From Lepeophtheirus salmonis (taxonomy: Eukaryota > Arthropoda > Copepoda > Siphonostomatoida > Caligidae), in the NCBI RefSeq assembly GCF_016086655.4, contig NC_052140.2, positions 6,510,001-6,574,000 of the forward strand: 64,000 bases of DNA, read 5' to 3'. Made by a program: the position numbers and the translations under genes. Positions 22,802-34,894 of the stretch are shown here, piece by piece (positions within the stretch are counted from its first letter, which is position 1; each line of letters begins with the position of its first letter). The notes beneath the pieces were generated by a model. It had not been told where the DNA came from and searched no databases. It worked only from the letters and a program-made list of their open reading frames with translations.

Positions 22802-23844
22802 ATATAAATGCATATGCTCATAATTTTTACCGAAAAAATAAATTTGGCAAAATCTTTAATCCTTTCTGTCTTATTTATAGAAAAAGTTGAAGCGCTCTTA
22901 ATGAAAAATAATTCATAACTCTTCAAAAATCGTAGTTTTTTATGTACTTCAGTTATTAAAAAAGTCCGGATATAGTCAACTTTTCATATAAAGAAATAGC
23001 AGTTTCATTTATCCATATTTGACTGTAGATGATATCTGAGAAGAGTTGCTCTCACGGAGATTTCCTTTAATTAACTTACATGAGTTAATATAGGTATATC
23101 CACACGCAAAGGTGCACGAAATGTGTAGTGACCCGTCTTAACTGCTCAAATAGAGAATTCCAAACTTAAAGTATCTAATATAATACGTATGACGTTATTA
23201 GGTTTATGAAGAGCTATTGAACTTAGATACTTGATAATGTGTTTGTAAAATGAATCATTAAAAGAATAAACACCCTGGCATGTCACACATAAAATCATTA
23301 AATGTTTTCTAGACTAAAAAAGACTATGTCTGTTCTGGAACATACTTAAATAATAAAAGCATGTCCAAGACACACATAGAAAGTGAATAGGGAAGAAAAT
23401 GAGATGTAAGTGAGTAAAGGAAAATTTTATATCAAATAAGAATCACATACCTATGTAATTATTAGTTTTAGATAGAGAAAGGGAAAATAAGAAGAAATGA
23501 TGTTTTTTTTTTAAGACTTATAATTAGGAAATTAGAAATTTTTGATATTTCTCTCTTTATTTCATCTTTTTTCACTCAGTTCACAAGAATTGATGACTTA
23601 TTCTCCGAAAGGAGAAAAGAGAGCTACTGTGCATCATGCCCTCTATAAAGAACCCCATGATTATGGAATTTCTAAGGGATCATGAAACATAAGTGAAACA
23701 TACTCATCAAAGATTTATGTTTGATATGGAGACCTATTACAGAGCAGGTACCTTAAACTTGCAGAAACATTTAGTTACAATTTTATCCGCATTAATTTTG
23801 ATTAAACATAAATAAATAAGTTGTTTTTTTCATCCCATGTCTGT
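22802..23844. other. AT-rich spacer with one exon-like frame
   Basis: At 23580 a good acceptor (TTTTTTCACTCAG) precedes 34 open codons including QELMTYSPKGEKRATVHHAL and KEPHDYGISKGS, then TGA. There is no partner exon or recognised family, so I do not call a gene. Confidence 0.3.
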
Positions 23845-24692
23845 ACCGAGTGGTTTTATTAAATCTCAACACTTACTAATTAAATAATTTATGAAGGTTG
23901 AGTGATTGAAATTCATTCATACTTTGATATATTAAAGCATATGCAATTAGTTACTAAACAAAATAAACCTGAGGTCTTTAGCCAGCGTACAAGTTGAGAC
24001 AACGACACTTGTACCTGATCGACGAATTTCTTTTCCTGCACTCCAAGCAGTTGGGCGTCTCCAGGACCCCGTCTACGCCGTTAGTGAGTTTGAAACTTTG
24101 GGGAGGAAGAAGGGCTCTCTTAAAAAGACCAAAATGGATCCGGAGGAGTTAAAGAAAACAGCCTAGGCCAATCCTCTCAAGTCCTTTAGGATCCATGCAT
24201 GTGAAACACCAAAATCTCCAGAGATCTATAAATATTGGGTGGACACAGCTTTGAGAGGGTGGAAGGGCTCCTTTTGACACCAGCAATGAAAGAAAAACAT
24301 ATCCTCCGTTGCAAGATTCTTTTCAATGATACTTTTGGCCCCCTTGCAGCCTTGATGCAAAGCCCCTTGAGTACACTTTTTGGGTGCATGTGGAGGGGAA
24401 GTCCTACAGTGTCCGTCATCCAAACACTGATGCCCTCGAAGCCACTGTCCCCCACTACTGGGACGTCATGACAGAGGTTTGGCCCCCTTGGAGTCTTGAT
24501 GCAAAGCCCCTTGAGTACACTTTTTGGATGCATGTGGAGGGGAAGTCCTACAGTGTCCGTCATCCAAACACTGATGCCCTCGAAGCCACTGTCCCCCACT
24601 ACTGGGACGTCATGACAGAGGACTCCGTCTGCCAGACCTTCCGCCGCCTGGAAGCCATCATTGCCGCTAAGGACGGCTACATCATTGATTAA
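23845..24692 (+). pseudogene. Tc1-like element with deleted centre and duplicated tail
   Basis: The left terminus ACCGAGTGGTTTTATTAAAT with TCTCAACACTTACTAATT matches both ends of the related element at 36905-37620. The transposase N-terminus reads KTKMDPEELKKTA, ANPLKSFRIHA and LLTPAMKEKHILRCKILFND near 24130-24330. The frame then jumps to PLEYTFWMHVEGKSYSVRHP and ends FRRLEAIIAAKDGYIID at 24692. A 144-bp block (24334-24477) is repeated in frame right after itself (24478-24621) with few differences. The aspartate blocks 1 and 2 are missing. The right inverted repeat was not found. Confidence 0.75.
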
Positions 24693-25500
24693 AAGAGTCC
24701 AGACAAAGATCTATTATATTGTCTATTCCGTTGTAGTTAATCATATTTTGCATGTATTGGAGAAGAACGTCTTTTGATGAACTTTTTTTTAATAAATGGA
24801 TTACTTTAGATTAAGTCATTCATGTGTCACCTAAACGATAAAATAAAAAAAATAACTGAATCAAAACAGTAACGGTTATAATAGAGAGGTTGTAATATTT
24901 TAAAAGTGAATAGTCTATCCAGATGTTAAGTAATCCATGCTCATTCATAGTTACTCAAAACAACAACAATAATTAATAATTCACTCAATAAACTGTGATT
25001 ATAGCACACTGAATAGATGTTGTAAGCCTTGACGGTAGTGTTGTGTCGGTCCTTATTTATTCAGTACAGTTCAGCTTATTCTAGTCTTAGGAAAGGTCCT
25101 TAACTGTCAGTCCTTGAAAGCGTCGATGATTTTTTAAAGCCAAATAAAATATTCCTATATCATAAAATACATCCAAGTTTGTGAACAGAACACAAAATTG
25201 AACAGCGTTCCATGAAACATCCCTTCAATGATTGGAACAGTTTGTTTTTTTATTTTAATGCTGAACGCTAAAAATTCCCTGAGGACCTTTTGATGAAAAA
25301 ACAAGTGTCATGTGCAAGATAATTAGATATCTTCCGATATTTACATCGTACTTCTGTTTTTGGCCCTTCCTATTTTATTTACAATGTGCGACAGCAAAAC
25401 GTGACTTTTTAGCGTAGGATACGAAAAATCGACATGATCAAGAACAGCTTTGTGTTAAACGAGTGGGCTATATATTATTCAAAGAAGAATAAGATCAATG
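24693..25500. other. Spacer with a partial small inverted-repeat element
   Basis: 25045-25130 (GTCGGTCCTTATTTATTCAG) resembles the left end of the small element at 44665-44835. Otherwise no feature is seen. Confidence 0.4.
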
Positions 25501-25504
25501 TTAT

Positions 25505-26100
25505 TTCTTGAAATAGCCGCCCTCTGCTGCCACCGTGGCCTCAAGCCTGGGCCTGAGGATTGTGCTCACCTTGACTACGTGCCCCTCGGACATGACAGCC
25601 CACTGCCTCTAGCCACAGGTCTTTAGCGCGTCGACACTGGGATGAAGGACGGCAATGGCCTACTTTTGACATAGCAACCGATACCACAGTCGAGAGGATT
25701 CATGTCAGGTGAGAAGGGTGGTCATAAATTGTGTTTCCAGAAATTGGAAAAATTATCCTCAAGCCATTGCTGCGTGGTCCTGGCCTTGTGCCCGGGGTGG
25801 AGTCCTGCTGGAACAAATAGTTTCCCTCTGGGTAGTTGGAATTTTTCCTGGTGGAAAATCACCTCCTTGAGGATGTCCTGATACTTCTTGGCCCCGATTT
25901 TCAGGCCTTTCTGGAACCAATACGGGCATCCTCTTCCTGTCTGATGCCACGACTCCCAGAATCATCGTGAAGTCTGGGAGCTTAGTCTGGTTGACTGGTG
26001 TAACCTCATTGACCGTATAGGTAAGGTAGTGGTGGCTCCTGGAGTTTTTTTCACTAGTCCACGGTCGAGTTTTATTATCTTGTTGCTGTGCTAGGTGCAA
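25505..26100 (-). pseudogene. Mariner-like transposase, C-terminal half
   Basis: The minus strand reads FTMILGVVASDRKRMPV near 25970, then shifted frames with QKGLKIGAKKYQDILKE, FVPAGLHPGHKARTTQQWL and a decayed third block NPLDCGIG-like near 25690. The tail is GHVVKVSTILRPRLEATVAA, EGGYFKK and a stop near 25505. GC content is clearly higher than in the flanks. Several frameshifts. Confidence 0.7.
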
Positions 26101-26670
26101 ATCAATTCGCCATACTTTACCTTTGCCTCTATCTCGATAATGAATGAACCGATTTTACGCTGAAATTCACCAAATTAACTTGTTAAATAATCTTGAAACC
26201 TAGTTCTTAAATTAGGTCTCCCTGACACAATCAATGAGGAAGTCGTGATTTACTGTCCTACAGGGTATATGTTACTGCCTTATGATTGGAACGCGAAACG
26301 GAACAGAAATAATGGTTTAACACAAAACGAAAAAAAAATAATTATATATATATATACATATTAATGTTTTCATTATAATGTAATAACATGTCTTTTAGAT
26401 AAAACTCCCAATTTCTTTTTCTCCGCTGATGAATTTCACTAGCTTACACAAAAGCTCCTTTAATAGGATAAATAATATTGTCCGAATTTTACTTAAATTG
26501 GAGACTGTGGTTTATTCGATTTGTTTACATAAACTACCAATTCCTGGGAGGGGTTATTAAATTTATAGTTGTCTTTAGAGTATGTTTTCCTGGGTAGGGA
26601 ACATTACCGGGACATGTAGAATTTAAAAATTAATTTTGAACTCTTCTGCTTTATATAAAACAAAAAATAA
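26101..26670. other. AT-rich spacer
   Basis: No supported feature. Confidence 0.4.
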
Positions 26671-26673
26671 AGA

Positions 26674-26852
26674 CGATAAAATTCTAAGAATTTTATCGCT
26701 GCATACTGGTTTGTATATTCGTACACCTTTTTTAGAAGGAGATTATAAGGTGTAGAGAAGAAAAAAAGTTCAAGTTGAACATTTGTTCCCTCAACTTTTA
26801 TGTTATTGCCCAAACTCCTTTGTCTTATACTTCTCTACACCTTATAATCTCC
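26674..26852. repeat. Palindrome and 23-bp perfect hairpin
   Basis: 26674-26698 is a 12-bp-arm palindrome (CGATAAAATTCT, A, AGAATTTTATCG). 26738-26760 (GGAGATTATAAGGTGTAGAG, then AAG) pairs without mismatch with 26830-26852 across a 69-base loop. It could be a small foldback element, a transcript hairpin or MITE ends. Confidence 0.6.
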
Positions 26853-26984
26853 TTTAAAATATTGTGCAAATATATGTACATACCAGCATGCAGCGAGAGT
26901 AGTTCTTAAAATTTTACGGCCTTTATTTTTTTTTATTATTTATTTATGACCTCTCCAGGCAAGATGGGAGAGGGGAGGGGCAAA

Positions 26985-27140
26985 ATTTAAAGAGATAAAT
27001 CCGGAGTTCCTGTGCAGCTTGGGAAAGAAGATAAAGGAAGACCCCTCCAAATCGATGAATCCCCTCGCTAACGACTTCTTCGGACTGTTAGGACCATCAA
27101 GAGAGCTGTTAAGGGAGACTTGGGATTGTCTTCGTACAAT
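26985..27140 (+). pseudogene. Tc1/mariner DNA-binding domain fragment
   Basis: INPEFLCSLGKKIKEDPSKS, then MNPLAN, then in a shifted frame TIKRAVKGDLGLSSY. This matches the second helix-turn-helix of Tc1/mariner transposases (DPEFLxxLKxxIxxxPxxSM...TIxRAVxxDLGxxSY). One frameshift; nothing follows. Confidence 0.6.
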
Positions 27141-27264
27141 AATTCTTAACATTCATACAAAAAACATTCAGAGAAATGTTTAAAAAAACAAATACAAATA
27201 CACGTAAATAGTTAAAAATACAATAATAAAATATCAAATGACGTAAATTAGTTATTTAATAAAA

Positions 27265-27425
27265 TTATAATAATTTTTATTGCAATCACTCTCTCAAAGA
27301 GATTTTTTATTGCAATAATATGTTTTTAGATACAAAAGCAAGGTATAACTGTGTCTATTAAAATGTCTTTAAAATGTTTTATTTTGATCGACTCTCTCAA
27401 AGAGATTTTTATTGCAATAATATCT
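27265..27425 (+). repeat. 33-bp direct repeat pair
   Basis: ACTCTCTCAAAGAGATTTTT and ATTGCAATAATAT occur near 27289-27322 and 27389-27422. It abuts the family B element at 27480. Confidence 0.6.
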
Positions 27426-27479
27426 TGGTTTTTGGAGACAAAGTGCCTTGTTTTTCAAATTCTTTTTCACATGTAATCC

Positions 27480-27679
27480 CAAGGGCGTCTACAAGGGTGG
27501 GCTGGAGGGTTGTACCTCTCTCTCTTTATTAAAGAAAGCTTTGATTTTTACGAGATTTTTTTTTGTTCAGGATAGAAAAAATTTAATATTAGAAATTTTT
27601 TGTGAACACCTTGGTATTTTTTTTATAACAAAAACCAAGTACCCACTAAAAAATATATATAATCCTGTGAACGCCCTTG
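27480..27679. mobile_element. Family B element with inverted ends and AATCC duplication
   Basis: The left end is CAAGGGCGTCTACAAGGGTG and the right end, reversed, is CAAGGGCGTTCACAGGAT. AATCC flanks both sides (27475-27479 and 27680-27684). At 200 bases and without coding capacity, it is the copy that best defines the family B termini. Confidence 0.6.
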
Positions 27680-28065
27680 AATCCCTACTACTATCTTGGT
27701 CCTCCGCGGAATCCTCTTCTTCATCACATTCTATAAATTTGTCCCATGAATACCGGGCCACATTTATTAATCAAACGTGCTGCTTGGATCGTTTTTCAAA
27801 TAGAAAAGAACAAATCCAGGAATTACATTCCTTTAAAAGATTATTTTAACCTTTTTGGTTATAATATGTATGATAACATTTCGATAATTGCTGCAATGGA
27901 TATCCGGACTCACATCATTATCTGGATTAATATGTATATTACACATGCAATATATTGATAATGTACTAGTTATTCTAAATTGTCATCTTCATAGACAATC
28001 CAATATATATTATAACGAAAATAAAGTTAACTTAATCAACGTTTCTGATCAATGTACGTGGGTCA
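27680..28065. other. Spacer
   Basis: Small open frames without motifs; no feature supported. Confidence 0.4.
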
Positions 28066-28812
28066 TTTGAAAAGATCGTGCAAAATCTGAGAGATGGCAC
28101 TACTGGCACGTATGGAGGTTATGTTTAGTTAGTAGCATCTCTTGGAAGAACACACACCAACTTTAAGCCAGATCGGCGAATTTATTTCTGTTTGGCATTC
28201 GTTTGAATCAAGGAAGTGGAGTGATTTTCTAAAAAAATGGAGTAAAAATAATTTGGTATGTTGATTAATCATTACATTATTAAAGGAAAAACGCCTCAGG
28301 AGACAAAAAAGAAACTTGATAAACATTATGAGGACTCTTCACCTTCAATTAGAACATTTAAAAGTGATTTCAAAATTTTGCAGTGGCATAAGGTTTGAAG
28401 GTGCATGAGATTGCTAGTGCTGTGAGCATCTTTAGTTAGAACCCCATTTCCATTAATTTTGCGACCACAATAGCTGGTGCATTGTCTTGATGGAAAATGA
28501 CTTTTCTGTGGACCACTCATGGGCTTTTATCTTACAGCTCAGTTATCAAACGGTCCCACAACGAGGAATAATATGCACCAGTAATGGTCTTACTCTTTTC
28601 CGGATAGTCCATACTAATTATTCTTTGCGAGTAAAAAAGGCCGTCGCCATAATCTTTCTGGCCGAATCCTCGATTCAAACAAATGCCAAACAGAAAGAAA
28701 TTGACCAATCTGGCTGAAAGTTGGTATATGTTGTTCCATGAGGGAGTAGTAACTAAACGTAATTCGATACGTGCCAGTAGTCCAATCTCTCAAACATTGC
28801 ACGGACTTTTTC
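28066..28812. mobile_element. Snapback mariner derivative, copy 2
   Basis: Same architecture as 20212-21046 but inverted. The left half reads on the plus strand as the N-terminus (GKTPQETKKKLDKHYED, SSPSIRTF). The right half reads on the minus strand as the central part (KTITGAYYSS-like, VIFHQDNAPA-like, AIVVAKLMEMGF). The halves join near 28425-28441, and the bases around the join (reversed GATGCTCACAGCACTAGCAA) match those in copy 1. The ends are TTTGAAAAGATCGTGCAAAA and, reversed, GAAAAAGTCCGTGCAATG. Confidence 0.75.
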
Positions 28813-29487
28813 TCGCCTATATTTGCTGTAAAATTAATTTAAAAATACATAATAAAATCAATATATATACATTTAAATATAATTACAATATATTTCCTGC
28901 ACTAATAATATATTAAATGTAAAAGTAATTTATAGCAGTAATTCATTTCTCCACCACAATCAATCATATAACAAGCATTTGATACAAACAAAGGTATTAA
29001 AATACTAATACCATCGCTACCGCCTTCTCCTCCCATTCTTACAAAAATTTCATCTCTGTTGATTACACAAGACAAAAAAAAAAACAATCTTTTAAATTTC
29101 ATATTTCATCTTAGTAATACTTTATTATAAAACTGTAATGAGTGTTTTCGTATCAAATACAGTTTTAGATAATTTTCGATTCGAACTTTTTGAATAGTTT
29201 TACTACACCTCTTATAGATTTCAGGAAACTTTTGATTTAAAAAAAAATGGCTTTACAGGTTTTGGGTCGTTCAAGAGATGTGTTGGGGGGGGCTTCATCT
29301 TACTGAAAAAGAAGTTGATAACTTTTTCTGTACCAGAAAAACACATTCTCGTGCAATACTATTACCTTCTAGGTATATCTTCTAGATATATTTACGCTTA
29401 CATCAATGAAAGTGATGGAAAACTTATTTTATCTAGAGGAATTACTCTCAGAACTATGAATTTCTGAGATAACTTGAATTTAATTGT
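28813..29487. other. AT-rich spacer
   Basis: No gene supported. A 66-codon minus-strand frame at 28902-29102 has no motif. Confidence 0.4.
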
Positions 29488-29785
29488 ACCCACTTATTAC
29501 CTCCACAAACAAAGTTGAATGGAGGTTATGTTTTTTCCATTGTTAGTTAGTTAGTTTGTTAGTCCCCAGGATTACGGCAAAAGTTACAGATCGATTTTTT
29601 CTAACTTGATATGAAGATTATATTGTTATAATCACAGTAAGAGGTCATTAAATTTACAGAGGTAAGGTAACACAAAACGTAAAAATAAATAAATGCATAA
29701 TCGACCATCACTTTGGAACACATTGAGATACATAACTCAATTTTATTTTAAGTGGAGGTCTTACACTCTACCGAGCTCCCATTCT
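29488..29785 (+). repeat. Dispersed repeat family C, copy 1
   Basis: ACCTCCACAAACAAAGTTGA opens the copy. Then follow GTTTGTTAGTCCCCAGGATTA, AAAAGTTACAGATCGATTTT, GAAGATTATATTGT and, at the end, GTGGAGGTCTTACACTCTAC. 62575-62822 has the same order. The layout recalls a repeat type (CCTCC...GTTTGTTTGTTWGT...ATTAC...GGCGGAGGT) that I have seen in many animal genomes; its class is not known to me. Confidence 0.6.
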
Positions 29786-30977
29786 AGTTGATAATTGGAT
29801 TTGATATTTCACTTTTTCATATTTGTGAACAATAATATTTCAACCTTTTTTACGTTTTAAGGTCTGTATTTACACAAAAACGGAATCAAATTCATAGAAA
29901 CTGCCTGTAATATATTTTGAAATAATAAAAGTAAAAAAAAATCATAAAGAATTAACTTTGTACCACAGAATTAATTACTGATAAATACACCGATGGCCAC
30001 TTATTGAAGGAAGGATTTAAATTTACTTTGAAGTCTCACATCGAGTAGGAAGGGAGAAATATTCATTTACAACATATAATGAATGTAAATATTACCCATT
30101 TATATTTTATAAAGATATTTAGACCAGAAATAACACTATTGAAAAATAGTTAAAATATGTACATTTATGGGGAGAGTTTTATTGTAGTCAAATAAAGCTT
30201 TTCAAGCTAATAGACCGTGAGTGCACTATTGGCTGGAAACATTTTGTGGAAAGACTATTTTGGACATTTGTCCGAAAAATGATGTTTAACATATTGATAT
30301 ATGGGATTGCATAAATTAATTCAATTTAAAACGATAGTATGTTAATTAGGTATTTTTCATATATTTTATAGGTAAATTAATTAGTTTTATTTTCCAGATT
30401 TTTAATTTATTAATTATATTAATTAATGAGTAATATATTAATTATCTTTGAGTGCCTCCCCGAATTTTCTCAGTGGGTTACTTCTTCTTTTGACGCACGA
30501 AGTAGAAATAACTGTTCTTCCATGATATTATGCTTGTTCGTTAATCTTTGAGTCTTTTGAATTATATGAATAATCCATCATGTCGAATGATAATTAATTG
30601 AGAACGTAAAAGTGATTAGCACTTCTTCCATTCGAATCGCTGTCGTATTTGTTACTTAATTTATTTAGAAAACTACAGAGGTAAAGATTCGAATCATATT
30701 CGAACATGCTATATTCCTATGTTTAGTTAAATAATGATTATTAATCAAAATAATTATAAAAAAAATAATACAAATTAATTTAGGTACATTGTAAAAGTTT
30801 GCCCAGACGTCATACTTACTCTTGCCATCTCGATATTGTACTCAGCGATAGTGGATAGTCGAATTTCAATTATTGCAACACTTTAATAATATGGAAATAA
30901 GTTTGCTAAATGGAGCAAAGCGACAAAGTCAATAATATATTATCGGAGTAAGAGGAGAGGTATCTCGACTCAATCGA
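29786..30977. other. AT-rich spacer
   Basis: No supported feature. Confidence 0.4.
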
Positions 30978-31405
30978 TCACAATTGCTCGAATAAGTTTC
31001 CAAGTAGGATTAGACAATCATTGGAGTTTGTACGGTACATTTCTATTGATAGTAATTTTCTGTTTAAAGAGTTAATGGATTTATTTACATAAAAGTCCAT
31101 GATAACTTTTACGTTCATCCTGAAATTATACTTGAATGGAATTATAGATACAAGAAAAATCCATAGTGCTTTAATTAATGAGACGCAATCTCCTCTGACT
31201 TCATCCCTCAGTCCGCAGATCGACTCAAAGTATCCCCTTCCCTGGAATACTTCAAAAGACACAAACTGACAACTTTCTTCACATAATTATACCTTCCATA
31301 AAATTTCATGATCCCCCAAAGTGCTAATTGTTCAAATATCTCGAAAAAGTCGAGATCCCTCTCGTAATCCAAATATATTTTCCTTATAATATAACTTAAT
31401 TTCAT
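30978..31405 (-). other. Candidate coding block with possible intron
   Basis: From an ATG at 31405 the minus strand is open for 65 codons (SYIIRKIYLDYERDLDFFEI, FEQLALWG). In a second frame a further 94 codons are open to 30978. A possible intron (AAG|GTATAA ... TATTCCAG|GGAAGG) lies between, but it does not join the two frames without another exon. The composition is protein-like and no family is recognised. Confidence 0.25.
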
Positions 31406-33316
31406 AAGAAAAAATATGACTTACTTATATCAACAATACTTATTTATAATACTATTATTATTTTAAATCAAATTAAATTATAAAATTGTAAATATATTAT
31501 CAATATATTAATTGTCATTTTTTCAGACAAATGTCCCAAATGGTCCTTTGACAAAATGAAACCTTTTGTCACTTCATTTTATAGCTTTGATCTGTAGTAT
31601 CTGAAAAGCAACACTTGTTTTTTATTGTTGCTTCAAATAAACACATTACGTCATTCAGGTTTTACAGCTTTAGTGAACACTAAACAGATTTGTTGACTCT
31701 TACCAAAGGGTTCTTTAGGGAATATGATTAAAAAAAGGGCTTAAGGCTTAAAAATAACTTAACATGTTGAAAGGTTCATGGACACTTGTTCTTTCTTTAA
31801 AAGAAAAAGATGGATTCACTTACCCTTTATGGTAATGAATGTACCCATAATCTAAATTGAGTATATCAACAGACAACATCCAAATAATCTAATTGCTTTA
31901 ACGTTGTAATTTATCTCTGTATAGTTTGTAAAAATATTACCGACAGCCTCTTCCAAACCCACCCAAAGTAGTACTTGTAACGTTAATTACTAACACACTA
32001 CATAGGTAGATGTTATCCATATTCATGATTAGGGTGCCAATGCATTTGTAGTGAACATTAAATATTAAAATAGAGAGACGTCTGTATTTTTTTGAATACT
32101 TTTGAATAGTTGAACAAATGAACTCAAAAAAGAATTACTACAAAAAAAAAAAATTCAACTATATTTTTGAACTATAATGAAAGTATATTTTAACCATGCT
32201 ATTTTTTCTCCATATTTATTTCAAATCCTTATTTTTATTATTAGTCTAACAAAACATTATAAAATACCACTATTCTTATTTTAATCTTTAATTGTTTTAT
32301 GACTTTGTAGAATAACAAAATTTATCTAAAATACCCTTATGATCATAACTTTTAATTTATATGAAACAGATTTTTTCCACACTCATATTATCATTCTTTC
32401 GCTCTTGAGGACAGAACACATATATAGAGGCAGCATAAAAAAATCTCGGGATTTTGAAGAGAAAAATAAGAAAACTTGATTTTTTTCTTTTCTAGCTATT
32501 CTTACTCAATAAGAAAAAAACTATAATAATTTTCATGCATAAAAATTACACCTAAGCCTGAAATATATTTTATTCTGGTAAAATAACAATATTGAAAAAA
32601 AACTTTGTCTATGAGTTTATTAATATAAAGCCGCGCAATTTGATGTTTCAGGCATCATCACATTAAATACTTGATAAAAAATTGAATTTAATCACTCAAT
32701 TTAAAGAACTAAATCCCCAGTAGATCTTCTTTTTTTCTTCCTTTTTTTTGTGATAAGTCATTAAGAAAATACCATGAATCATTGTCTACTCTTACTTTGA
32801 ATTTGTTTTCTTTTTCTTTGTTCTTTTTATTCCAACTTCTCGGATAAATAATCAAGAGTGACTAAAGGAAAATTGCGGAATAATTTATTATTAGTGCCTA
32901 AATAGGTCGTCTTCCAATTAATTATGTAAAAAAAAAAATCACTTATGTAATTTAAAGAACGGGATATTTTGAAGAAAGTTTATTATACAGAATAAGTTCT
33001 CACAAAAAGTTTTTCCATGATCTTCTTATGCTGCTTTTACACACATATGAAATTATAATAGGTACTGAGTAGTTATGTGTTAGCGTGCTCTTGAAAACAA
33101 TGACTAAGACTGCGGATTTCTTGGGGAGTAATCTTCCAAATATATCATTAAAGCAGAATTTGTCTCTTAGTCGATGCCTAATTACTCCGATGAATGAGAG
33201 GTACCTCCGCTAGTATATGTATTATAAGCAAAGATGAATATGTAGTGTAGAATGGGCATGTTAAAAGGGTCAATAAAAAACCCGAAAATCCATTTGACAG
33301 TTTGAATAATGTTTTG
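31406..33316. other. AT-rich spacer
   Basis: About 1.9 kb of A/T-rich DNA with homopolymers. I see no gene, repeat copy or RNA gene. Confidence 0.45.
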
Positions 33317-33690
33317 GAGGAGAGAAAGAATAATGCTCATGACGTTTCATTAGATCAGCTGTAATCAGCTGTGACAAAACAGGGAAGGAGAAAAGGACAT
33401 AAACAAGGGCATTGTCATGAGTGACTACGATCCCCAATTCTACTTTGAGTCCAACAAGGATTTGCAATTATAGCATTGCAACAAATCCTCAGGATTACGT
33501 TTGGACTATTATGAGCACACACAAATGTTCAATCAGGTTTTGAATATCATTGAATCTATTTAAGAAAGGAACTTCACTACTCAGGAATTAAATAACAATG
33601 ACAACTGCTAAGGAAAAGATAATTCCTTCTTTACACTACCAATTACAAATTAAGGGGCCAGCTAAAAAACACACTGGATTTACATCATTG
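33317..33690 (+). repeat. Dispersed repeat family A, copy 2 (longest type)
   Basis: Runs from GAGAAAGAATAATGCTCATG through GACGTTTCATTAGATCAGCT, CTACTTTGAGTCCAACAAGG, CAACAAATCCTCAGGATTAC and AGCACACACAAATGTTCAAT to AAACACACTGGATTTACATC. The same block order is found at 60547-60890 and, reversed and partial, at 36310, 53655 and 55290. Confidence 0.7.
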
Positions 33691-34177
33691 ATTAATAGTC
33701 AACGATCACAACAGGGATCGTTTGAGGGAGACTATCAATGAAAAAAAAAATATGAGGAAAAGTTAGAATATAAGACACAGGGTCTGCAAAACTTCAAACT
33801 CTCATATTTTTATGACATCCTCTAAGGATATAATTAGCTACAAATATGTAGTGTTTTATTAATTATAATAATTAATATAAATCTACACTTTGAGAGTAGA
33901 CTTAGATTTAAAAACATTTTTCAAGACTATTTAAAATGTAACACTCACTACATATGAATTGGCACACTGATATACATGCATTATATAACCTGAAAACATA
34001 TGTTTTAGTACATCTAAGCATATGCGTACTTACATGTGGATTTTTAAATTAGGATTGAAAGAGATTAAATATCTTTATATGACAAAAGAAATAAATAGAT
34101 ATTCCAATTTAAAGATTTATGCAATTAAATGTAGATCTAATCCGTACGATCCCATTACATCCTTCGTTTCAAAATCG
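33691..34177. other. AT-rich spacer
   Basis: No supported feature. Confidence 0.4.
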
Positions 34178-34525
34178 ATCAAAGCAAAATGTCATGTGCA
34201 TACTTGTCCTTTAGAAATAACATATACATAGTTTTCTTTAGATTTGTAAGAAATATGATATGAAATAAGCGTAAGACTTTTTGTAGTTGCAACCTCTAAG
34301 TATTTTCACTATATTCCATAGTAATTATTTTTTTTCTATAAGATAGAATATCCAAAAATATAGTCATGTGTGTGGAGCTCATGAATGATACAAACAGATT
34401 TTTTGAGGATGATTGTGAGTTACAAGTGTAAGTTCTTGTTGGACATTGCTAAGGCGGGTCGTAGTTTTTATTTTTTCGAAAATCAAAAATAAGGTTTGCC
34501 AATTTCATCTATGTATTTTTGCATT
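34178..34525 (+). repeat. Segmental duplication, unit 1
   Basis: About 350 bases closely similar to 35058-35420: AAAGCAAAATGTCRTG, CTTTTTGTAGTTGCAACCTC, GTGTGGAGCTCATRAATGAT, TTTTTTCGAAAATCAAAAA. In both copies it lies before the coding fragment (34776 and 35425), so the duplicated unit is about 880 bases with insertions. Confidence 0.7.
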
Positions 34526-34775
34526 CACTGTTCTTGTGGAAGGGAGAAGAAAATACCTATTAAGGATTAGGACCAAAGTAGATGAAGGGGGATGATTCGG
34601 AGGAGCAGGAAAGGCAGCCAAGGAGGACGGCGAAATATTTTTGGTAGTTGTATATGGTGATCATCAGGAAGTGGATAAAAGTGGTGCTTAAAATATGTTT
34701 TCCTCCAAAACTGACCTTGAACCTGTAAAGTTAAAGAAAAACTATTAAGAGATTCCAAATATAGACCTTACTAAT

Positions 34776-34891
34776 GTGAGATATGATATAGGGTTGAGGC
34801 CAATTGTGGCCATAGTAACTACAGTCCTGATTGATGCAGGAATCATTTCTCAAAACGACACGAGAAAAGTTATTGATGAGAAGAAGGTAAG
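34776..34891 (+). pseudogene. Fragment of an unnamed gene family, copy 1
   Basis: Open residues IVAIVTTVLIDAGIISQNDT and RKVIDEKKV. This resembles the VADRxGVSxRxxAxIxxAxLxDxGLIxxxDTxxVIDxxKIRR block of a widespread invertebrate (Hydra, aphid, copepod) protein family of unknown function that is often found in repeats. I recall this family but cannot confirm it. It is cut by CAGGGATCGGCAACC at 34895. Confidence 0.45.
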
Positions 34892-34894
34892 GCA

